From positions 1 through 6,795 of the forward strand of contig JAGBGB010000128.1 of the NCBI GenBank assembly GCA_017936205.1: a stretch of 6,795 nucleotides of DNA. Direction: 5' to 3'. The notes under the pieces were generated by a model. That model made no database searches. It saw nothing but the letters and a program-made list of their open reading frames with translations, and had not been told where the DNA came from. The position numbers and the translations under genes were made by a program. The DNA is from Oscillospiraceae bacterium (lineage in GTDB: Bacteria > Bacillota > Clostridia > Oscillospirales > Oscillospiraceae). Below, one piece after another: positions 1 through 6,669 of this stretch (positions are counted from its first letter, which is position 1; every line of letters begins with the position of its first letter).

Positions 1-708
<708 letters not shown>

Positions 709-732
709 TCAGTTCTCCTTTAATATGTAATA

Positions 733-1638
733 TCAGAAGTTTTCGATAATGGAAACGATCTCAGAGCCGATGCGCTTCTGAGCTTCCTGAGTAGCAGCAC
801 CGATATGGGGGGTGCAGGCTACCATGGGATGGCTGTACAGAGCATGGTTGGTGGCAGGCTCTTCTGCGAAGACATCCAGACCTGCGCCGCGAACCTTGCC
901 GCTTTCCAGAGCAGCCAGCAGAGCGTCCTCGTCAACATTGGTGCCACGGGAGGTGTTGACGATCACGACACCGTCCTTCATTTTGGCAATATTCTCGGCG
1001 GAGATCAGCTTGCCGCCGTCCACAGCGGGAGCGTGAACGCTGATGAAGTCGGACTTTGCCAGCAGCTCTTCCATCTCCACATAGGGGATGCCCATCTGCT
1101 CTTCGATTCCGGGAATGTGGAAGATATCGAATGCAATGACATCCATGCCGATGGCTTTCGCCATTCTGCCCAGAGCCTGACCAATGCGGCCGAAGCCAAC
1201 GATACCCAGAGTCTTGCCGCTGAGCTCGATGCCCTTGCCGTAAGCCTTCTTCTCCCACTTGTCTTCACGCATGGTGTGACCTGCGATGGAGATGTAACGG
1301 GAGCAGGCGAACATCAGACCCATAGCCAGCTCTGCAACAGACTGAGAGGAAGCACGGGGGGTGTTCATGACCTTGATGCCGTTTTCTTCGGCATACTTTA
1401 CGTCAATGTTGTCCACACCGACACCGCCACGGATGATCAGCTTCAGCTTGCTGCCCTTGGCTTCGTCGATATGATTTGCGCGGACCTTGGTCTTGGAGCG
1501 GACGACCACTGCGTCGAACTCACGGAGGGCTGCGCCCAGCTCCTCGGGAGCATAAAACTGCTCAACGACCTCATGACCCTGAGCCTGCAGGGCGGCGATG
1601 GCGGACTTATCCATTCCGTCGGTAACAAGAATACGCAT
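733..1638 (-). CDS. serA: D-3-phosphoglycerate dehydrogenase, short form without ACT domain
   Basis: First step of the phosphorylated serine pathway: 3-phosphoglycerate + NAD+ to 3-phosphohydroxypyruvate. The 301 residues cover only the two-domain D-2-hydroxyacid dehydrogenase core. RGGVGVDNID (70-79) is the substrate-side loop and VGFGRIGQALG (147-157) the Rossmann glycine motif. Asp171 at the end of the second strand fits NAD preference. The catalytic trio appears as Arg231 (NTSRGTNVDE), Glu260 (FAEEP) and His278 (TPHIGAATQEAQ). The protein stops just after the last core helix, so the regulatory ACT domain of the long enzymes (E. coli about 410, B. subtilis about 525 residues) is absent. 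Start ATG 1638-1636 has AGGAGA seven bases upstream. It sits 31 bp after serC and 27 bp before gdhA. Sequence alone could also mean another 2-hydroxyacid dehydrogenase, but the serC neighbour makes SerA much the best call. Confidence 0.93.
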   Translation of the reverse strand: MRILVTDGMDKSAIAALQAQGHEVVEQFYAPEELGAALREFDAVVVRSKTKVRANHIDEAKGSKLKLIIRGGVGVDNIDVKYAEENGIKVMNTPRASSQSVAELAMGLMFACSRYISIAGHTMREDKWEKKAYGKGIELSGKTLGIVGFGRIGQALGRMAKAIGMDVIAFDIFHIPGIEEQMGIPYVEMEELLAKSDFISVHAPAVDGGKLISAENIAKMKDGVVIVNTSRGTNVDEDALLAALESGKVRGAGLDVFAEEPATNHALYSHPMVACTPHIGAATQEAQKRIGSEIVSIIENF

Positions 1639-1669
1639 TTAATTTTCTCCTTTTATTATTCAGTTTCAA

Positions 1670-2755
1670 TTATTGGTTTTCTTCCTCGAACTTCTTCAAG
1701 CACTCTACCAGAGCCTCGACGCCCTCCTTGGGCATAGCGTTGTAGGTGGAGGCACGGAGACCGCCAACGGACTTATGACCCTTCAGGTTCTCGAAGCCTG
1801 CAGCCTTGGTGTAGGCAACGACCTTAGCATCCATCTCAGCATCACCGGTGACGAAGGGGATGTTCATGAGAGAACGGGAATCCTTATCAACAGTGCCCTT
1901 GAACAGCTTGGACTGATCCAGATAGTCATACATGACCTTGGCCTTGTCCTCGTTGATCTTGTTCATGGCTTCCAGACCGCCAAGGCTCTTCAGGTACTTG
2001 AAGACCTTACCGCAGCAGTAAATAGCCCAGCAGTTGGGGGTGTTGTACATGGAGCCTGCATCGTTGTGGGTCTTGTAGGACAGGTAAACGGGAGTCTTGG
2101 GATCCAGATCCTCACGGATCAGGTCCTCACGGATGATCACGACAACCATACCGGCAGGGCCTACATTCTTCTGTACACCTGCATAGATCAGACCATAGTC
2201 AGCTACATTGCAGGGCTTGGACAGGAACATGGAGCTCTGGTCGGAAACAAGGATCTTGCCCTTGGTGTTGGGGAGCTTGCTCCAGGTGGTTCCGTGGATG
2301 GTTTCATTCTCGCAGATGTAGACATAGTCAGCATCCTCGGGGATGTCCAGGTCGGAGCAATCGGGAATGTAGGAGTAGTTACGATCCTTGGAGGAAGCAG
2401 CGACGATGACCTCGCCATACTTCTTAGCCTCGGAAATGGCCTTCTTGGACCATGCACCGGTCTCAATATAGACAGCCTTGCCGTTCTTCATCAGATTCAT
2501 GGGGATCATGGCGAACTGAAGGGTAGCGCCACCCTGAATGAAGAGAACTCTGTAATTGTCGGGAATGCCCATAAGATCACGGAGATCCTGTTCAGCCTCG
2601 TCAATGATCTGCTGATAGACCTTGGAACGGTGGGACATTTCCATAACGCCCATACCGGCGCCACGGTAGTTGAGAAGCTCGTCACGGATTTCTTCCAGAA
2701 CCGGGACGGGCATGGTAGCGGGACCTGCAGAGAAGTTGTAAGTACGGTTGTACAT
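1670..2755 (-). CDS. serC: Phosphoserine aminotransferase
   Basis: PLP enzyme that transfers the amino group of glutamate to 3-phosphohydroxypyruvate, giving O-phosphoserine and 2-oxoglutarate; cytoplasmic. The 361 residues match the usual family length of about 360. Hallmarks in order: NFSAGPA (7-13), MSHRS (40-44), QGGATLQF (74-81, phosphate/PLP loop), Trp102, SDQSS (171-175, PLP-ring aspartate 172), AGVQKNVGPAG (192-202, Schiff-base lysine 196), YNTPN (237-241) and GHKSVGGLRASTYNA (326-340, substrate arginine 334). Start ATG 2755-2753 follows GGAGGTG five bases away. It is the first gene of the operon, with a sigma-A type promoter about 40 bp upstream of the start. The product is converted to serine by a phosphatase (SerB) that is not in this window. 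SerC can also act in vitamin B6 synthesis in some bacteria; nothing here points to that. Confidence 0.97.
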   Translation of the reverse strand: MYNRTYNFSAGPATMPVPVLEEIRDELLNYRGAGMGVMEMSHRSKVYQQIIDEAEQDLRDLMGIPDNYRVLFIQGGATLQFAMIPMNLMKNGKAVYIETGAWSKKAISEAKKYGEVIVAASSKDRNYSYIPDCSDLDIPEDADYVYICENETIHGTTWSKLPNTKGKILVSDQSSMFLSKPCNVADYGLIYAGVQKNVGPAGMVVVIIREDLIREDLDPKTPVYLSYKTHNDAGSMYNTPNCWAIYCCGKVFKYLKSLGGLEAMNKINEDKAKVMYDYLDQSKLFKGTVDKDSRSLMNIPFVTGDAEMDAKVVAYTKAAGFENLKGHKSVGGLRASTYNAMPKEGVEALVECLKKFEEENQ

Positions 2756-2760
2756 AAGTG

Positions 2761-2767
2761 CACCTCC
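2761..2767 (-). promoter_or_regulatory. Ribosome binding site of serC
   Basis: On the minus strand this reads GGAGGTG, five bases before the serC ATG. It is a strong match to the anti-Shine-Dalgarno and fixes the start at 2755. Confidence 0.85.
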
Positions 2768-2778
2768 AAAGATATTTT

Positions 2779-2793
2779 GGGGTATTTAGCCCC
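2779..2793 (-). other. Small hairpin in the serC 5' leader
   Basis: Minus strand GGGG, seven-base loop CTAAATA, CCCC. It falls a few bases after the predicted transcription start and upstream of the ribosome binding site. Four G-C pairs make it only marginally stable. It could protect the 5' end of the transcript or be chance. The leader (about 40 nt) is too short for a T-box or riboswitch. Confidence 0.3.
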
Positions 2794-2802
2794 TTCACTT
2801 TA

Positions 2803-2831
2803 AGTATACGACAAGTGGAGCGAATAATCAA
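2803..2831 (-). promoter_or_regulatory. Sigma-A promoter of the serC-serA-gdhA operon
   Basis: On the minus strand: -35 TTGATT (2831-2826), a 17 bp spacer, and -10 TATACT (2808-2803). Five of six -10 bases and four of six -35 bases match the housekeeping consensus at the ideal spacing. The expected transcription start is near 2796, leaving a leader of about 40 nt. No other promoter was seen in the two short gaps of the operon. Confidence 0.8.
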
Positions 2832-2905
2832 GAGCTAATTCTATCTTTTTGCATAGGAAACGAGATAAACTCAAGCATTATTTGGAATATTGAACAAAAT
2901 GTAGA

Positions 2906-2955
2906 GAAAAAAACAAATCGACAGACTCAGGGGCGGAGGAGAATTGAGTCTGTCG
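2906..2955 (-). terminator. Rho-independent terminator of spoIIID
   Basis: A perfect 11-bp inverted repeat, CGACAGACTCA (2919-2929) and TGAGTCTGTCG (2945-2955), encloses a 15-base loop. On the minus strand it is followed by a T-rich run (2916-2906). It begins 12 bp after the spoIIID stop and ends about 75 bp before the serC -35 box, so it insulates the serine operon from sporulation transcription. The plus-strand side has no T-run, so it is one-directional. Confidence 0.9.
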
Positions 2956-2967
2956 GGAAAGCGAATT

Positions 2968-3225
2968 TCAGGGCAGCTCCTTGTTTCGATACTTCTTTCG
3001 GGTAGCTAACCCACCACGGATATGTCGTTCTGCCTTGTTAAGCTCCAAAATGGCCTTTACTTGTTGGTAAAGACTGTGATTGATGTGATACAACCGTTCC
3101 GAGATATCCTTATGTACGGTAGATTTGCTGATCCCGAATTCCTTTGCTGCTGCACGGACAGTTGTTTGCTTCTCGATGATGTACACAGCCAGATCGCAGG
3201 CTCGTTTTTCCATAGCATCGTTCAA
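2968..3225 (-). CDS. spoIIID: Stage III sporulation protein D (mother-cell DNA-binding regulator), TTG start
   Basis: Small transcription factor that in Bacillus acts in the mother cell after sigma-E, switching off part of the sigma-E regulon and switching on others, including sigK. This 85-residue protein aligns without gaps to what I recall of the B. subtilis sequence (about 93 residues). The helix-turn-helix spans 21-45, with core AAKEFGISKSTVHKDISERL. It is followed by a basic tail RHIRGGLATRKKYRNK (68-82), which also contacts DNA in the family. The start is TTG (3225-3223), chosen because AAGGGGG lies at ideal distance and residues 1-20 then align with Bacillus SpoIIID. The internal ATG at 3213 would delete conserved N-terminal residues and sits too far from the ribosome binding site. 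It is monocistronic: its own sigma-E-like promoter and own terminator. Its presence marks the organism as an endospore former. Confidence 0.95.
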   Translation of the reverse strand: MNDAMEKRACDLAVYIIEKQTTVRAAAKEFGISKSTVHKDISERLYHINHSLYQQVKAILELNKAERHIRGGLATRKKYRNKELP

Positions 3226-3232
3226 ATTAAAA

Positions 3233-3239
3233 CCCCCTT
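3233..3239 (-). promoter_or_regulatory. Ribosome binding site that selects the TTG start of spoIIID
   Basis: Minus strand AAGGGGG, seven bases upstream of TTG at 3225. The next in-frame ATG (3213) would be about 19 bases away, so this site decides the start. Confidence 0.75.
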
Positions 3240-3256
3240 AGCTGTGTGTTCACAAC

Positions 3257-3285
3257 AGCATATGCCGGGGGAGGAGAAAATATGT
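3257..3285 (-). promoter_or_regulatory. Putative sigma-E promoter of spoIIID
   Basis: On the minus strand: ACATATT (3285-3279), a 14-base spacer, then CATATGCT (3264-3257). The Bacillus sigma-E consensus as I remember it is roughly KMATATT, 14-15 bases, CATACAMT. Here six of seven -35 and six of eight -10 positions agree at the expected spacing. The start would fall near 3250, giving a leader of about 25 nt that includes the ribosome binding site. Sigma-E control of spoIIID is established in B. subtilis. Confidence 0.65.
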
Positions 3286-3468
3286 AGTTCGACCTGCAAC
3301 AGCACACAGGAAAAGCCTGATCAGCGCATTGTTCCTGTGCTCGGTTCCGCAGGGGCTGCTGTGCAGATGCCTTTGTGATGGGTGCGATAACAGTTGAAAG
3401 CATGCCGGACAGGTAAGCGGAGCTTCTTCATCAAATATTTCCAGTCCAAAAAGCAAAAAAACCACTGC

Positions 3469-3482
3469 TGTGCACTTGCACA
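3469..3482. repeat. Inverted repeat TGTGCA-CT-TGCACA over the -35 box
   Basis: A perfect 6+6 bp inverted repeat with a 2-base centre. Its right arm covers the -35 hexamer of the plus-strand promoter (3476-3481). The position suits an operator where a dimeric regulator would block RNA polymerase. Its TGTGCA core recurs in the 3551-3562 palindrome. The regulator is unknown. Confidence 0.5.
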
Positions 3483-3504
3483 TGGGGCAGTTTTGTAGTA
3501 TAAT
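3476..3504 (+). promoter_or_regulatory. Sigma-A promoter of the hydroxylase/polyferredoxin operon
   Basis: -35 TTGCAC (3476-3481), 17 bp spacer, -10 TATAAT (3499-3504). The -10 is perfect and the -35 keeps only the TTG, which suits a regulated promoter. The expected start is near 3511, giving a leader of about 73 nt. That is too short for a purine or molybdenum-cofactor riboswitch, and none was recognised. Confidence 0.7.
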
Positions 3505-3550
3505 TCCATTAAAGTGCAATACTATGTTCTTTTTTCGACTCTGTTTGTGT

Positions 3551-3562
3551 TTTGTGCACAAA
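3551..3562. repeat. Perfect 12-bp palindrome TTTGTGCACAAA in the leader
   Basis: Fully self-complementary, about 40 bp downstream of the predicted transcription start. It shares TGTGCA with the inverted repeat at the -35 box, so both may bind the same regulator. Without a loop it is more likely a DNA-level site than an RNA hairpin. Confidence 0.45.
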
Positions 3563-3570
3563 TAAGAAAT

Positions 3571-3583
3571 GAGGTATATACCT
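3571..3583 (+). promoter_or_regulatory. Ribosome binding site of the hydroxylase, embedded in palindrome AGGTATATACCT
   Basis: GAGG (3571-3574) stands nine bases before ATG 3584 and is the only plausible Shine-Dalgarno, so it selects 3584 over the upstream in-frame ATG at 3569, which has none. Bases 3572-3583 form a perfect 12-bp palindrome. As RNA, AGGU could pair with ACCU around a 4-base loop and partly mask the site. Confidence 0.6.
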
Positions 3584-6142
3584 ATGTCTACCTTCTATGT
3601 AAACGGAAGAGAAGTGACTGTTCAGAAGAATCAAAAGCTCCTGCGTTATCTCCGAGACGAGCTGCAGATCCTGTCTGCCAAGGACGGCTGCAGCGAGGGT
3701 GCCTGCGGTGCATGCACCGTCCTCATTGAGGGAGAGACCTGCCGTGCCTGCATTCCCTATACGGATCGACTGGAGGGGAAGCATGTGCTCACCGTAGAGG
3801 GGCTCAGCGACTGGGAGAAGTCCGTATATGTTTTTGCCTTCGGTGAAGCAGGCGCAGTTCAGTGCGGTTTCTGCATTCCCGGCATGGTCATGTGCGCAAA
3901 GAGCCTGCTGGATCGGATCCCCGACCCCACAGAGGAGCAGATCCGCTTCGCCATCCGTAACAACTACTGCCGTTGCACCGGCTATGTAAAGATCATTGAT
4001 GCGATCCGCTTAGCCGGTAAGATCCTTCGGGAGGGGAAGCTCCCTCTGCCCTCGGCTACAGATTGGAAGATCGGCTCCCGTGTCCATCGACTGGATGTAG
4101 AGGAGAAGGTACTGGGCTTTGGCAAGTATCCTGATGACTACTACCCCGAGAATATGTGCTACGGCTCTGCGGTTCGCTCCAAGTATCCCCGTGCCCGAGT
4201 GATCTCCATTGATACCTCTGCGGCAAAGGCTCTGCCCGGAGTGATCTGTGTCCTGACTGCTGCGGATATTCCCGGCAAGAACTTAATCGGACACCTTGTA
4301 CATGACTGGCCTGTTATGATCCCTGAGGGGGGCATTACCCACTTCCTCGGAGATGCCATTGCTCTGGTTGCTGCGGAGACCCAGGAAATTCTGGAGAAGG
4401 CGAAGAAGCTGGTTAAGGTAGAATATGAGATCCTTGCCCCTGTTACCAATCCCACGGAGGCTGCTGCTCCTTATGCCCCCTTGGTACACAAGAAGGGGAA
4501 TCTTCTTGCCCACAAGCATGTGTCCCGAGGTAATGCGGAGGAAGCCATCAAGAATTCCAAATTCGTGCTCCATGAGCACTTTGAGACCCCGTGGACAGAA
4601 CACGCATTTTTAGAGCCGGAATGTGCCGTAGCAGTTCCCGATGGGGACGGTGTTCTGGTCTATACCACGGATCAGAGCTCCCATACCACCCTCCACGAGG
4701 TTGCTATGATGTTAGGTCTGCCCTACGACAAGGTGAAGATCCAGAACGCTTTGGTGGGCGGCGGCTTCGGTGGCAAGGAGGATATGACTGTACAGCCTTT
4801 AGCTGCCCTCATCGCCTATAAGACCGGAAGAGCGGTTAAGTGCAAGCTGACCCGTGCAGAGTCCATTCTGATCCACCCCAAGCGGCATCCCTTTGATATG
4901 GACTTTACCTTGGGCGTGGATGAGAACGGTATCATTCAGGGTGTGAAAGCAAAGGTCATTTCCGATACCGGCGCCTATGCCTCCTTGGGCGGCCCGGTTC
5001 TGGAGAGAGCTTGTACCCATGCCGCCGGTCCCTATGCTTATGAGAATTTCGAAATCGACGGCTATGCCTACTATACAAATAACCCCCCTGCCGGTGCCTT
5101 CCGTGGCTTCGGCGTGACTCAGACCTGCTTTGCCATTGAGACCCTGCTGAATATGGCAGCGGATCTGGTAGGGATCACCCCTTGGGAGATCCGCTTCCGC
5201 AATGCCATCCGTCCCGGCGGAGTGCTGCCCAACGGTCAGATCGTGGATGAATCCACCGGTCTGGTGGAGACTCTACTGGCAATTAAGGAAGACTATGACA
5301 ATGCCAAGGTCAAGGGCATTGCCTGCGCCATGAAGAATGCCGGTGTGGGTGTGGGCATTCCCGACTGGGGCCGCTGCAAGCTGATCATCGAGAAGGACCA
5401 CAAGGTCCATATCTACACCGGGGCCTCCTGTATCGGTCAGGGATTGGGCACGGTCCTCGTGCAGATGATCGTTTCCAACACCAATCTGCAGCGGGAGGAT
5501 ATTGTATTTGAACGCTCCAACACATGGATCGCCCCGGATTCCGGTGATACCTCCGGCTCCCGTCAGACCCTCGTTACCGGTGAAGCCTGCCGTCGTGCTT
5601 GCCTGAAGCTCCACGAGGCTCTTGCAGGCAACACCCTGAAGGATCTGGAGGGGCGGGAGTTCTACGGTGAATATCTGGCAAAGACCGATCCTCTCGGCGC
5701 GGATGTTCCAAATCCTGTCTCCCATGTAGCCTACGGCTATGCGACCCAGATGTGTGTATTGGACGAGAATACCGGATACATTCAGAAGATCGTTGCTGCC
5801 CACGATGTAGGTAAGGCCATCAACCCCCTGTCCTGTGAGGGACAGATCGAGGGCGGTGTGGTCATGTCCATGGGCTTCGCTCTGACAGAGCAGTTCCCCA
5901 TCGAGAACAACAAGCCCACAGCCAAGTTCGGCACCCTGGGCCTGTTCCGTGCACATCAGACTCCGGAGATCAAAGCAATTGTCATTGATAAGCCCGGTCT
6001 GAATGTTGCCTGCGGCGCCATCGGCATTGGAGAGATCACCTCCATTCCCACAGCGCCTGCCATTGCAGATGCCTATTATCGTCTGGACGGAGAGCGTCGC
6101 TTCAGCCTACCTCTAAGCGGAACGCCCTACGAACGCAGATAG
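3584..6142 (+). CDS. FAD-less fused molybdenum hydroxylase (selenium-dependent xanthine dehydrogenase type)
   Basis: Xanthine oxidase-family enzyme that hydroxylates an N-heterocycle or aldehyde with water at a molybdopterin centre; no signal peptide, so cytoplasmic. The 852 residues join the iron-sulfur and molybdenum subunits in one chain. Plant-type [2Fe-2S]: Cys36, 41, 44, 56. Second [2Fe-2S]: Cys94, 97, 129, 131 ([15 protein letters not shown]). A hammerhead domain covers about 170-285 and molybdopterin domains about 308-835, with [10 protein letters not shown] (391-400), KRHPF (433-437), GAFRGFG (504-510), GQG (618-620) and IGIGEIT (813-819, catalytic Glu817). Glu399 and Arg434 align with the purine-binding Glu802 and Arg880 of bovine xanthine dehydrogenase. 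The FAD domain is missing. Length and motifs fit the family named selenium-dependent xanthine dehydrogenase (TIGR03311, from memory), where selenium is a labile ligand, not selenocysteine. Start 3584 is chosen by the GAGG site. A polyferredoxin gene follows after 16 bp. Substrate unproven; purine is the leading guess, and aldehyde or nicotinate-type substrates are alternatives. Confidence 0.88.
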   Translation: MSTFYVNGREVTVQKNQKLLRYLRDELQILSAKDGCSEGACGACTVLIEGETCRACIPYTDRLEGKHVLTVEGLSDWEKSVYVFAFGEAGAVQCGFCIPGMVMCAKSLLDRIPDPTEEQIRFAIRNNYCRCTGYVKIIDAIRLAGKILREGKLPLPSATDWKIGSRVHRLDVEEKVLGFGKYPDDYYPENMCYGSAVRSKYPRARVISIDTSAAKALPGVICVLTAADIPGKNLIGHLVHDWPVMIPEGGITHFLGDAIALVAAETQEILEKAKKLVKVEYEILAPVTNPTEAAAPYAPLVHKKGNLLAHKHVSRGNAEEAIKNSKFVLHEHFETPWTEHAFLEPECAVAVPDGDGVLVYTTDQSSHTTLHEVAMMLGLPYDKVKIQNALVGGGFGGKEDMTVQPLAALIAYKTGRAVKCKLTRAESILIHPKRHPFDMDFTLGVDENGIIQGVKAKVISDTGAYASLGGPVLERACTHAAGPYAYENFEIDGYAYYTNNPPAGAFRGFGVTQTCFAIETLLNMAADLVGITPWEIRFRNAIRPGGVLPNGQIVDESTGLVETLLAIKEDYDNAKVKGIACAMKNAGVGVGIPDWGRCKLIIEKDHKVHIYTGASCIGQGLGTVLVQMIVSNTNLQREDIVFERSNTWIAPDSGDTSGSRQTLVTGEACRRACLKLHEALAGNTLKDLEGREFYGEYLAKTDPLGADVPNPVSHVAYGYATQMCVLDENTGYIQKIVAAHDVGKAINPLSCEGQIEGGVVMSMGFALTEQFPIENNKPTAKFGTLGLFRAHQTPEIKAIVIDKPGLNVACGAIGIGEITSIPTAPAIADAYYRLDGERRFSLPLSGTPYERR

Positions 6143-6150
6143 AAAGGAGG
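6143..6150 (+). promoter_or_regulatory. Ribosome binding site of the polyferredoxin gene
   Basis: AAAGGAGG, eight bases before ATG 6159 and starting directly after the hydroxylase stop codon. This near-perfect site is much stronger than the hydroxylase's own GAGG, so the small carrier may be made in excess of the enzyme. Confidence 0.85.
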
Positions 6151-6158
6151 CTCCCACC

Positions 6159-6653
6159 ATGATCGTTAAGAAGAAATTTCCCCAGAAGGTCGCCTGTGTT
6201 CACTGCAACGGCGGCTGCCGTGCCAAGAAGAACGAAGAAGGTGCGGATCTGTGTCACTACGGCTGCACCGGCTGTGGGGCCTGTATCGATGTGTGCCGCT
6301 TCGGCGCCATCTCTCTGAATGCTTACGGCGTAGCAGAGGTTGACGAGAGCAAGTGCATCGGCTGCGGCGCCTGCTACCATGCCTGCACCCAGCGAGTGAT
6401 CCACCTCCGTGTGGAGGCCAATCCGATTGTAGTTCTATGCTCCAACAAGGATGCTCGCTGCCGTCATGTGTGCGATGTATCCTGTATCGGCTGCCGCCTG
6501 TGCGAGAAGGCATGCCCCGCCGGAGCCATTAAGGTCTCAGAAAACCGTGCCTTTATCTTCTCCGACAAATGCCTGTCCTGCGGTGCCTGCGCCATGGTCT
6601 GCCCACGGAATGTTATCCATGACAAACGGGGCATCCTGACCCGCCGCATCTGA
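6159..6653 (+). CDS. RnfB-like soluble polyferredoxin with four [4Fe-4S] motifs
   Basis: Predicted cytoplasmic electron carrier of 164 residues. Four CxxCxxCxxxC motifs are visible: Cys36/39/42/46, 66/69/72/76, 109/112/115/119 and 138/141/144/148, enough for up to four [4Fe-4S] clusters. Extra cysteines lie at 13, 16, 20 and 32 (VACVHCNGGC), 94, 101 and 105. The order of landmarks (CNGGC, then HYGCTGCGAC, AEVDESKC, VLCSNKD at 92-98, and CIGCRLCEKACPAGAI) resembles the C-terminal ferredoxin half of clostridial RnfB from memory. The RnfB N-terminal membrane helix is absent, and no hydrophobic segment is long enough to span a membrane. It is co-transcribed with the FAD-less molybdenum hydroxylase, so it most likely accepts that enzyme's electrons. 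It should not be called RnfB: no other Rnf gene is nearby. Start ATG 6159 follows a very strong ribosome binding site. Confidence 0.9.
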   Translation: MIVKKKFPQKVACVHCNGGCRAKKNEEGADLCHYGCTGCGACIDVCRFGAISLNAYGVAEVDESKCIGCGACYHACTQRVIHLRVEANPIVVLCSNKDARCRHVCDVSCIGCRLCEKACPAGAIKVSENRAFIFSDKCLSCGACAMVCPRNVIHDKRGILTRRI

Positions 6654-6669
6654 CCCCATTCATACCTAC

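Larger units (their letters stand above)
3226..3583. other. Divergent control region between spoIIID and the molybdenum hydroxylase operon
   Basis: This 358-bp stretch has no convincing gene. From left to right it holds the spoIIID ribosome binding site and sigma-E-like promoter (minus strand), a middle part (about 3290-3465) in which I see no clear signal, then the plus-strand promoter and three inverted repeats leading to the hydroxylase start. Frames reading through it on the minus strand (about 60-100 residues) lack a ribosome binding site and run across both promoters, so they are treated as non-coding. Confidence 0.7.

Noticed and set aside
805..1737. Plus-strand frame (310 codons) opposite serA
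   Set aside because: It is antisense to SerA, whose motifs are unambiguous, and has no recognisable domain of its own.
1673..2803. Long plus-strand frame (376 codons) opposite serC
   Set aside because: It mirrors a real gene with clear catalytic motifs, lacks family features and a ribosome binding site, and arises from codon bias on the other strand.
3241..3259. Dyad GCTGT...ACAGC with inner TGTGTTCACA near the spoIIID start site
   Set aside because: The arms are short and imperfect, and no known factor site is matched well enough to call an operator.
3266..3287. Plus-strand GGGGGAGGAG followed by ATG-TAG, looking like a start-stop mini-ORF
   Set aside because: The purine run is the complement of the spacer of the spoIIID promoter. 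No upstream plus-strand promoter was seen, and the next gene is 300 bp away.
3250..3561. Minus-strand frame of 103 codons between spoIIID and the hydroxylase
   Set aside because: Its nominal start is a TTG without a Shine-Dalgarno, and it crosses both divergent promoters. Only the cysteine pattern is mentioned as a weak lead.
3569..3583. Upstream in-frame ATG for the hydroxylase (five extra residues)
   Set aside because: No ribosome binding site precedes it. GAGG lies downstream of it and serves ATG 3584, and the protein from 3584 ([10 protein letters not shown]) begins like other [2Fe-2S] domains.
3511..3583. Possible purine or molybdenum-cofactor riboswitch ahead of the hydroxylase
   Set aside because: The leader is only about 73 nt and shows no multi-helix junction or conserved core, only short palindromes.
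5273..5956. Minus-strand frame (227 codons) inside the hydroxylase gene
   Set aside because: It is a shadow of the hydroxylase coding strand, with no ribosome binding site and no domain.
3584..6142. Selenocysteine in the hydroxylase
   Set aside because: There is no in-frame TGA in the gene. Selenium in this enzyme family is a labile cofactor, so no selenocysteine element is expected.
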